The position numbers and the translations under genes were made by a program. This document shows, piece after piece, positions 7,577 to 13,010 of a DNA stretch of 14,642 nucleotides; within the stretch, counting starts at the first letter, position 1; each line of letters begins with the position of its first letter. This DNA is from CAZSPL01 sp964608735 (GTDB lineage Bacteria > JAJVIF01 > JAPKYR01 > CAZSPL01): positions 1-14,642 of the forward strand of contig CAZSPL010000081.1 in the NCBI GenBank assembly GCA_964608735.1. The letters are read 5' to 3'. The notes under the pieces were generated by a model, which saw only the letters and a program-made list of their open reading frames with translations, made no database searches and was not told the origin of the DNA.

Positions 7577-8618
7577 GCGGGACCTCCCCCATCTGCCTCA
7601 ACAGCGCGAGCGGTTCCTCGAAATAATCTGGTAGCGGCGCATTGAACGCCAGGTCCGCGCCGGTGATGGGATGATTGAACTGCAGGCTGAACGCATGGAG
7701 CAGGTGTCCCTTGGCAGCGGCCCGCATTGCCACGAGACTGTCCGCGACTTCCCCCCACCGGCGTTTTTCCAGCGTGGTGACGCCCATCCTGTCCACGGCC
7801 GAAAATATCCGCGACTTGATGGTCTGGTTCCCGTAATGCAAATCCGCGAATATAGCGACATTTAAAAATGTAAAATGCACGCGTATCTGGTGAGTCCGCC
7901 CGGTGAGGAGTTTCGCCTGCACATAATCGAAGCCCGGGTATCTCTCCAGCACTTCGAACAGCGTTATCGCGGGTTTCCCCCCCTTCTTAAGGACGGCCAT
8001 TTTCTTCCTGTCGGTGGGATGCCGCCCGATATCCCCCTCGATACGCCCCTCCATAGCGGGTAGGTTGCCGATAGTGAGCGCGCGGTATCGCCTCTGGACG
8101 GCGCGGGCTTTCATCATCTCGACAAGCTTGATGAAGCATTCCTCGGTTTTGGCAACGACAAGAAGTCCGCTGGTGCGCTTATCAATCCTGTGAACGACTC
8201 CCGGACGGTAGGGATAGAACTTCCACGGCAGCTCGACCCCTCGTCCCTTAAGGGCGTTTATAAGGGTACCCGTTGGCATCTGGGCCGTTGGATGCGTCGC
8301 CATCCCGGCGGGCTTGTTGACCACAACGAGGTAGGCATCCTCGTAGATGATTTCGATCGGGGTATCCTCGGCAGGGATGTCGTCCGGTGATGCCGGACTG
8401 GGAAGCTCGATGCGTATTATCTCCCCACCCTTCAGTTTGAGCGATTTATCTACCTGCTCGCCGTTGACAATAATCGCCCCGGCTTCGATGAGATGCTGTA
8501 TCCGCGAGCGGGATAGATATGTATCGCCGCCATGCAGCATGGGTTCCGATGCCAGGTAGACATCGATTCGCTCACCCGCGGCGCCATCCGAGGCGGTTAA
8601 TTCAACAATCTCACTCAA
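7566..8618 (-). CDS. rluD: RluA/RluD-family pseudouridine synthase
   Basis: Predicted to convert uridines of 23S rRNA to pseudouridine; the exact target is not certain, and the symbol is by family resemblance. There are 350 residues. An N-terminal S4 RNA-binding domain spans about 15-75 (GERIDVYLA, IQHLIEAGAIIVNG). The catalytic motif RPGVVHRIDKRTSGLLVVAKT has the essential aspartate at D146. LTGRTHQIRVH near 239-249 and KGHLLHAFSLQFNHP near the end are also typical. The start is TTG at 8618, supported by the expected length before the S4 domain, but no Shine-Dalgarno precedes it. A TATAAT lies ten bases upstream. Its end overlaps tgt by eleven bases. lspA lies 33 bases upstream; the lspA-rluD pair is common in bacteria. 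Confidence 0.94.
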   Translation of the reverse strand: MSEIVELTASDGAAGERIDVYLASEPMLHGGDTYLSRSRIQHLIEAGAIIVNGEQVDKSLKLKGGEIIRIELPSPASPDDIPAEDTPIEIIYEDAYLVVVNKPAGMATHPTAQMPTGTLINALKGRGVELPWKFYPYRPGVVHRIDKRTSGLLVVAKTEECFIKLVEMMKARAVQRRYRALTIGNLPAMEGRIEGDIGRHPTDRKKMAVLKKGGKPAITLFEVLERYPGFDYVQAKLLTGRTHQIRVHFTFLNVAIFADLHYGNQTIKSRIFSAVDRMGVTTLEKRRWGEVADSLVAMRAAAKGHLLHAFSLQFNHPITGADLAFNAPLPDYFEEPLALLRQMGEVPRGT

Positions 8619-8627
8619 TGCAGGCCA

Positions 8628-8633
8628 ATTATA
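8628..8633 (-). promoter_or_regulatory. Possible -10 element before the rluD-family gene
   Basis: A perfect TATAAT on the minus strand lies in the 33-base lspA-rluD gap. The hexamer 17 bases further upstream (CTTAAT) is a poor -35, and there is no extended -10. If used, transcription would begin within a few bases of the TTG start, giving an almost leaderless message. It may be chance. Confidence 0.25.
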
Positions 8634-8651
8634 CGACAGGATAGAGGGAAA

Positions 8652-9281
8652 TTAAGCGTCTGAGGGGTGATTCTTGGATTCAGCGGCGGGAAATTCATCG
8701 ACCGGGTGCAACTCATCGAGGCCCATTCTCTCCCCGATACTATAGTCGATTTCCTCGAGGTCGGGCTGTTCGGGCGTCCCCTTCTTCCTGCTCCTTCCGT
8801 TCACGGTGAGTTCAGGCGGCGGGGCTTTGATCAGGTAGATGATGAGGAAAAAAGTTCCGATGACGACGCAGATATCCGCGAAGTTGAAATTAGGCCATGA
8901 ATGTGTCTTGTCGTTTATCTTGATGAAAAAGTGAAGGAAATCGACTACGCCTTCCTGGCGCAGCGCCCTGTCAAGAAGATTCCCCAGCGCGCCGCCGAGC
9001 TGGAATGTCAACGCCCACCGGAAAAGCCGCTGGTTGCGACGGGACGACCGGATAAGCCACGTGATGATGACAACCATTACAAGCGCGACGAATGCGAAGA
9101 ACGCGGTGTAGGAGCTGAACATACCGAACGCGATGCCCTTGTTGTAGGTCAGCTCGAGCTCGTAGATGCCGGGGATCACCGTTATCGTATTGCCTTTCAG
9201 GAACCTCTCGGCGGCCAGCTTGGACAACTGGTCGGCGGTACACAGAAGAAGCGCGGTTATTATGTAGACTCGTGCTCTCAA
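8652..9281 (-). CDS. lspA: Lipoprotein signal peptidase II with C-terminal extension
   Basis: This membrane aspartic protease removes signal peptides from prolipoproteins. Catalytic aspartates are in GGALGNLLDR (D104) and NFADI (D136). Four membrane segments are visible at about 5-22, 56-77, 88-104 and 136-152, and the family's DQLSK motif is in the first. The core ends near residue 153. A further 56 hydrophilic, charged residues follow (starting APPPELTVNGRSRKKG, then strongly acidic), making 209 residues against a usual 150-170. The tail probably faces the cytoplasm. The start is TTG at 9281, placing the first membrane segment at the usual distance; the ribosome binding site is weak. A likely substrate, the lipoprotein at 10297-12519, is encoded nearby. 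Confidence 0.95.
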   Translation of the reverse strand: MRARVYIITALLLCTADQLSKLAAERFLKGNTITVIPGIYELELTYNKGIAFGMFSSYTAFFAFVALVMVVIITWLIRSSRRNQRLFRWALTFQLGGALGNLLDRALRQEGVVDFLHFFIKINDKTHSWPNFNFADICVVIGTFFLIIYLIKAPPPELTVNGRSRKKGTPEQPDLEEIDYSIGERMGLDELHPVDEFPAAESKNHPSDA

Positions 9282-9418
9282 GATCTTCAGTCAAACATAT
9301 TCAGGACATCGACACTCAGCGAACAGGATAATCCACCCATAGAAAATTATCCCCTTTTACGGCGGAAAATTCCCACTTTCAGCAATCTTTGTGAGGGTTA
9401 TAATATAATTGATGGCTG
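9282..9418. other. tatD-lspA intergenic spacer with a dyad
   Basis: This 137-base AT-rich gap contains the inverted repeat GGATAAT (9326-9332) and ATTATCC (9346-9352) separated by 13 bases. There is also an AT-rich TATAATATAAT at 9399-9409. Neither is paired with a convincing -35 on the minus strand. No gene is seen here. It may hold the lspA promoter, but I cannot place it. Confidence 0.3.
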
Positions 9419-10213
9419 CTATATGGATTCCCCTCCGCTCGCCATTCGCGGAAAACATCTCTCGGAATTTACACGGAACTGCTCCATGAGTTCACCGGGT
9501 TCGGCATTGAGAATCTCGACCGCTTTCTTGAATGCTTCGACAATAAAAGCCGGTTCATTATCCTTGTGACGATATTTCTGCGGTAGAAGGAACGGGGCGT
9601 CGGTTTCGAGAAGCAGCCGGTCGACGGGAAGTTTCGCCACCATCCTGCGCATCGCTTCACTCTTCGGATATGTCAGTATCGCGTTTATGGAAATGTAAAA
9701 CCCGGCATCAAGCACGCGCTTCGAATAATTCGTGTCATAAGCGTAGCAGTGAAACGCGCCTTTCAACCCGCGGGGGAGATATTCCGATACGACTTCCCAT
9801 GTCTCTTCCGGAGCATCTCGCGAATGGATGATAACCGGCAGGCCGGTATCGCAGGCTATCTCGCACTGGGCCCTGAACGCGTCATACTGGGCATCCCTCG
9901 GGCTGTAATCCCTGTAGAAATCCAGGCCCGTCTCGCCAATCCCGGCAACCTTGGGATTCGATACAAGCTCCCTGAACCTCGCACCGACTTCCGCCGTGTA
10001 CTTGTCGGCGTCGTGCGGGTGAACTCCCACCGATGCGTAAATCGGGTCATAGATGGATGCCGCGTCAACCGCGCGCTCGGAACCATCTGCATCGATGCCA
10101 ACCCACAGCATTTTCAAAACACCCACTTCCCCGGCCCGTGATATCAGGTCCTCGAGTTCAGCGGGTGAGTGTTTTAAATCGAGATGGCAATGTGTATCGA
10201 TAAGGTATGACAT
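9419..10213 (-). CDS. tatD: TatD-family metal-dependent hydrolase
   Basis: TatD-family proteins are metal-dependent hydrolases, and E. coli TatD is a DNase. The length is 264 residues. Metal ligands and active-site motifs are complete: DTHCHLD (H8, H10), VGVHPHD, GIGETGLDFYR (E94), VIIHSRDA (H130), FHCYAYD (H155) and LLETDAPF (D205). The start is ATG at 10213; a TTG three codons upstream is possible, and neither has a clear Shine-Dalgarno. It lies downstream of the lipoprotein gene across a likely terminator, and 137 bases upstream of lspA. Confidence 0.95.
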   Translation of the reverse strand: MSYLIDTHCHLDLKHSPAELEDLISRAGEVGVLKMLWVGIDADGSERAVDAASIYDPIYASVGVHPHDADKYTAEVGARFRELVSNPKVAGIGETGLDFYRDYSPRDAQYDAFRAQCEIACDTGLPVIIHSRDAPEETWEVVSEYLPRGLKGAFHCYAYDTNYSKRVLDAGFYISINAILTYPKSEAMRRMVAKLPVDRLLLETDAPFLLPQKYRHKDNEPAFIVEAFKKAVEILNAEPGELMEQFRVNSERCFPRMASGGESI

Positions 10214-10252
10214 CTCACGCAATAGTTCATACTGAGACGATTCAACTTAAAG

Positions 10253-10267
10253 CCGCCGATTCGGCGG
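10253..10267 (-). terminator. Likely intrinsic terminator after the lipoprotein gene
   Basis: CCGCCGA (10253-10259) and TCGGCGG (10261-10267) form a tight GC-rich hairpin with a very short loop, 30 bases past the stop of the lipoprotein gene. On the minus strand it is followed by CTTTAAGTT, a weak T-tract. A second perfect palindrome, TTTCGCGAAA, lies at 10281-10290 just before it. Confidence 0.5.
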
Positions 10268-10296
10268 TATGCGAGCTTTATTTCGCGAAACAACCG

Positions 10297-12519
10297 TCAG
10301 TTTGTCGTCGATATACCAAGGCCGTCGCCGCCCGGATTGGTCACCGTGCCGTCGCCGGCGGCTCCATCGGTACCGGGTGTACCGCCAAGCCCCGGGATGA
10401 CTATTCCCTCGGTACCGGGCAATCCCATTACGCCCTGGCGGCTTGCCTGTATGATAGTGCTGATATTCTCATTAAACGAATGCACCACCCCTTCCCATGC
10501 TTCCCCTTCGGGGGGGGTGACGTTCACCGTAAGCCCGGTGATCTTGTTGAATTCCGCTCCCTGGATCTCGTATGTCCCATCCTCGCCGATTGCCTTCGAA
10601 CCGACCTTCCCCCCTTCGAGAATGAAGTAGCTCGCATCGCTAACCTTCCCGGTCACTTTGCCGCGACGCATCATCGTATTGGTATCGCTCAACCCGTCCG
10701 GGAAAAGCCCCCCGAATGTGTTGTCCGGCCAGATTTCCACGCCTTCTCCGCTCGCGACAGGCGTGCCGTTCATATCAAGAGTGGGTAGCAGCCCACGCAC
10801 GTCGGCAAGGTTGTTGTTGAACAGTACAGACGGCTTCACCTTGGCCTCCACGCCGCCTCCGATGCTGTCGAGCTCGATATTGAACCCATCGTCGAATTTC
10901 GTGGTGAAATCGCGATATAGAGTCTTGGTCGCTTCGAGGACATCAACGCCAACCCCGGTCGATGCTATCACGAGTATTTCATTCTCCGTTTCGACACCGG
11001 CAACATATGCCCTGCCGAGAACGAGATCCCATGCTCCCTCGGCATCCTCGAGCCCCTTGACAAGTTCATCCTCGGCGGCCTGCAGGATATCCTCGGAGCC
11101 CTCGACGAGCGTGCCGTACGGCGCCATCGGGTAATACTCAAGCGGCACGAGCTTGCCGTCGGTATCGGTGTCCTCAGGTACGGCATAGTAATATGAGAAG
11201 CCGCCGTTCTGCTGATAAGCGTTTACAAATTGGATCGAGCCGTGGAGTATCCTCAGCTCGGATAACATCAGGTCATAGTCGGCTTTCCGGAAGACAATCT
11301 CGTATTTCGCGGTCTTCTCGCGCACGACAAATCCGGCCTGAAATACGAAATCGTCGTTGATCCCATCGTCGAGAGCTTCAAGCATGGAAATGAGATTGGC
11401 GAGGATGGTTTCCATCTCCTTGACATGATTGACGAACTCGTAATCCATGCGCAAAGCCGCGGCTTCTTCTCCAAGCGCGGCTATCGTCTTGGGAAGCTCA
11501 TCCGTGAAATATTCCGCGTTAATCGGATTCTGCCCGTCCGGAAGCTGAGACTGCAATCCCGGTAACGGGGCACCCGCATAAGCTTCCACGCCGCCGGAAG
11601 TCATCATCTCTTTGTATTTCTCGGCTTCTTCATCAGTCAAGCTCGTCTCGTATGGGTCTATTGGCCGGTCGACTGAAAGCTCCTCCCAACTCCCGGGCCA
11701 CTCAGATGCGGTTTCCTCCGTACCCTCCTCAGGTTGCTGATCGCCCGGTGGTTCATCCGCTGGAGGTTCACCAGTCGGAGGTTCATCCGCCGGTGGCGTG
11801 CCTTCTTCGGGAGGCTTCCCGCCTTCTTCACCCTCGCCGCCTTTAGGGGTTTTATCTTCCGGGACGCCGGTTTTCTCCCCCTCGACCACCGCTCCACCCG
11901 CCGGAGGTGATACCGCGGGACCGGAGGCGCTTTGCTTCTTCACGGGCTTCTTCGCCCAAGACGGGGATGCCTTGGCGAAATTCTCTTCATAACGTCGACC
12001 GAGCGTGAATATCCTCAGCAAATACGAATCTTCAGCGTCAACCGGGTTGGGCATCAATTCATGGTGTATCAGAAGCGGGGTTCCGAAGTAGAGCTTATCC
12101 GCGCCCGCGCCAGTGAATAGCGCGAATGTCCGCCAGTCCTTCGCGAGCTGGCATACAGCCTTGCCGAAAGCGGCCTGTGGATCATTGGGACGCAGGGCAA
12201 GCGCCGAATGATAGGCATTGAACGCCATGGTCAGATCGCCCGTCTCGAGATAATTCTCCGCCTGCGGAATGAGCGTCTCGTAATCCCCTTCGAGGATCAC
12301 TCCTTCGCTTCCGGCCTTAGCGCCGGCTTTCCCGGCGGCCCCGCCGGCCTCCGGTGAAGCTCCCGGCTGCCCAGTTCCGGTCCCGGGCTGCTGCTGTCCG
12401 AAGTTGGGCGTTGTAGGATTGCGCTGAACTCCGCCGCAGGATACCGCGAAGAACGCGAAGGCGATTATCAAACCGATGACACTTAGAGATTTGAGATGAA
12501 CTTCACATTTCTTTGCCAA
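10297..12519 (-). CDS. TPR-containing lipoprotein of unknown function
   Basis: I do not recognise the family. The protein has 740 residues. The first 27 form a lipoprotein signal peptide (LSVIGLIIAFAFFAVSC, with C28 as the lipidated cysteine followed by GG). After a Gly/Pro/Gln-rich spacer comes one TPR-like unit (about 83-126: AENYLETGDLTMAFNAYHSA, then ALRPNDPQAAFGKA). A Pro/Glu/Gly-rich linker (about 195-272) includes PPADEPPTGEPPADEPPGDQ. A helical domain with LMLSELRILHGSIQF follows. Near 630-690 a beta-rich segment (GKVTGKVSDASYFILEGGKV) resembles a carboxypeptidase-regulatory-like fold. The last 40 or so residues are Gly-rich with GxY triplets (GLPGTEG, GTPGTDGAAG). The start is TTG at 12519, chosen because GAGG lies seven bases upstream and the signal peptide becomes normal in length; GTG at 12546 has no such site. 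It probably sits in an envelope membrane. Confidence 0.85.
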   Translation of the reverse strand: MAKKCEVHLKSLSVIGLIIAFAFFAVSCGGVQRNPTTPNFGQQQPGTGTGQPGASPEAGGAAGKAGAKAGSEGVILEGDYETLIPQAENYLETGDLTMAFNAYHSALALRPNDPQAAFGKAVCQLAKDWRTFALFTGAGADKLYFGTPLLIHHELMPNPVDAEDSYLLRIFTLGRRYEENFAKASPSWAKKPVKKQSASGPAVSPPAGGAVVEGEKTGVPEDKTPKGGEGEEGGKPPEEGTPPADEPPTGEPPADEPPGDQQPEEGTEETASEWPGSWEELSVDRPIDPYETSLTDEEAEKYKEMMTSGGVEAYAGAPLPGLQSQLPDGQNPINAEYFTDELPKTIAALGEEAAALRMDYEFVNHVKEMETILANLISMLEALDDGINDDFVFQAGFVVREKTAKYEIVFRKADYDLMLSELRILHGSIQFVNAYQQNGGFSYYYAVPEDTDTDGKLVPLEYYPMAPYGTLVEGSEDILQAAEDELVKGLEDAEGAWDLVLGRAYVAGVETENEILVIASTGVGVDVLEATKTLYRDFTTKFDDGFNIELDSIGGGVEAKVKPSVLFNNNLADVRGLLPTLDMNGTPVASGEGVEIWPDNTFGGLFPDGLSDTNTMMRRGKVTGKVSDASYFILEGGKVGSKAIGEDGTYEIQGAEFNKITGLTVNVTPPEGEAWEGVVHSFNENISTIIQASRQGVMGLPGTEGIVIPGLGGTPGTDGAAGDGTVTNPGGDGLGISTTN
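11750..11794. repeat. Three 15-base tandem repeats in the lipoprotein linker
   Basis: Three adjacent 15-base units begin GGTTCATCCGC, GGTTCACCAGT and GGTTCATCCGC on the plus strand. They encode the PPADE/PPTGE/PPADE stretch of the lipoprotein linker on the minus strand. Because the unit is a multiple of three, changes in copy number would keep the frame. Confidence 0.7.
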
Positions 12520-12550
12520 GGCGACACCTCGATCGATATTTTCCACGTTT

Positions 12551-12579
12551 CTTAAAAAGGCCGTAACCAGTCTTGTCCA
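12551..12579 (-). promoter_or_regulatory. Candidate promoter of the lipoprotein gene
   Basis: The minus strand has TGGACA (12579-12574, five of six -35 bases), a 17-base spacer and TTTAAG (12556-12551, four of six -10 bases). Transcription would begin near 12544, giving a leader of about 25 bases that contains the GAGG Shine-Dalgarno at 12527-12530. Spacing and position are good; the -10 is mediocre. Confidence 0.45.
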
Positions 12580-12581
12580 AT

Positions 12582-12603
12582 CCGCCGCATAAATCCGCGG
12601 CGG
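12582..12603. other. GC-rich hairpin upstream of the lipoprotein promoter
   Basis: CCGCCGC (12582-12588) and GCGGCGG (12597-12603) form a perfect seven-pair stem with an eight-base loop. It directly abuts the candidate -35 of the lipoprotein gene. No T-run follows on either strand, so it is a poor terminator. It might be an operator-like dyad or a transcript end. Confidence 0.4.
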
Positions 12604-12672
12604 GAAACATACGCTATTATGATAAATTAAAACCTCTTAATTTTGACCTGTTGCGAAGCACGTATTTCATTA

Positions 12673-12798
12673 ATGATTAAACCCTTTGATGAGGGTCATG
12701 TCAATTGGAAGGGGGAAAAGAGACGGGAAGCCGACCGGGTTATTACCGGTATTTTACAGAACGGGCCGATATCGGGCGTCGGCGTCGACCTTAAATAG
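12673..12798 (+). CDS. Possible micro-ORF 1 (41 residues), unknown
   Basis: ATG to TAG gives 41 residues beginning MIKPFDEGHVNWKGEKRREA and ending GPISGVGVDLK. The composition is like a genuine soluble protein (mixed charges, Trp, few rare residues) and unlike the arginine-rich shadows in the overlapping frames. No Shine-Dalgarno or firm promoter precedes it. Its TAG stop lies inside the Shine-Dalgarno of the next micro-ORF, an arrangement suggesting coupling. I recognise no family. It could also be a remnant of a larger gene. Confidence 0.3.
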   Translation: MIKPFDEGHVNWKGEKRREADRVITGILQNGPISGVGVDLK

Positions 12799-12811
12799 GA
12801 AGGACGGTGCA

Positions 12812-12886
12812 ATGGGTAACATCAAAAAAATTGCTTCCGGCGAAATTAATCCATCAAATGTAGTCGACCTTGAAGCAGAATATTAA
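12812..12886 (+). CDS. Possible micro-ORF 2 (24 residues), unknown
   Basis: ATG at 12812 to TAA gives 24 residues, beginning MGNIKKIASGEINPS and ending in DLEAEY. AGGAAGGA (12797-12804) lies seven bases upstream, a near-ideal ribosome binding site. The frame is open upstream to 12686, but that extension is arginine-rich and lacks a good start. The gap to micro-ORF 1 is 13 bases. No homologue is known to me. Confidence 0.35.
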   Translation: MGNIKKIASGEINPSNVVDLEAEY

Positions 12887-12902
12887 GCTTGGAAGGGTAA
12901 CA

Positions 12903-13009
12903 ATGGAGAATCATAACGGCGGTATATCCCTGCCGACCTGTTCAAGCCGGATGAGCCGAAAGAGACGTTTGAAATCGATATCGACAATCTCGAATTAGAA
13001 GAGAGATAA
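12903..13009 (+). pseudogene. Possible micro-ORF 3, apparently frame-disrupted
   Basis: ATG at 12903 has GGAAGG (12891-12896) six bases upstream. It begins MENHNGG, then continues into a basic, serine-rich tail ending at a TAG. In the frame starting at 12923 the sequence instead reads YIPADLFKPDEPKETF and ends with DNLELEER and TAA at 13007-13009, which looks far more protein-like. One base added near 12920-12923 would join the two into a peptide of about 36 residues. This suggests a recent frameshift, a sequence error, or two unrelated pieces. It meets the repeat-protein gene tail to tail, one base apart. Confidence 0.3.
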
Positions 13010-13010
13010 A

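Larger units (their letters stand above)
12520..13010. other. 490-base gap between the two envelope genes
   Basis: Between the lipoprotein start and the stop of the repeat protein there is no large gene. The left part holds the lipoprotein promoter candidate, the GC hairpin and an AT-rich stretch (about 12610-12650). The right part holds three consecutive plus-strand micro-ORFs, described separately, and a perfect ten-base palindrome CCGATATCGG at 12766-12775. Confidence 0.6.

Noticed and set aside
8901..9569. Plus-strand open frame of 222 codons across lspA and the tatD end
   Set aside because: Antisense to catalytic motifs of both genes and without protein-like content.
12686..12811. Arginine-rich N-terminal extension of micro-ORF 2
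   Set aside because: No good start; a near-ideal Shine-Dalgarno points to the internal ATG at 12812. Another frame (12673-12798) has better residue composition.
12690..12811. Possible riboswitch before micro-ORF 2
   Set aside because: Several GC-rich short dyads (CCGG pairs, CCGATATCGG) suggested a structured leader. The order of motifs fits no c-di-GMP, c-di-AMP or cobalamin pattern that I know, and the stretch is better read as micro-ORF 1.
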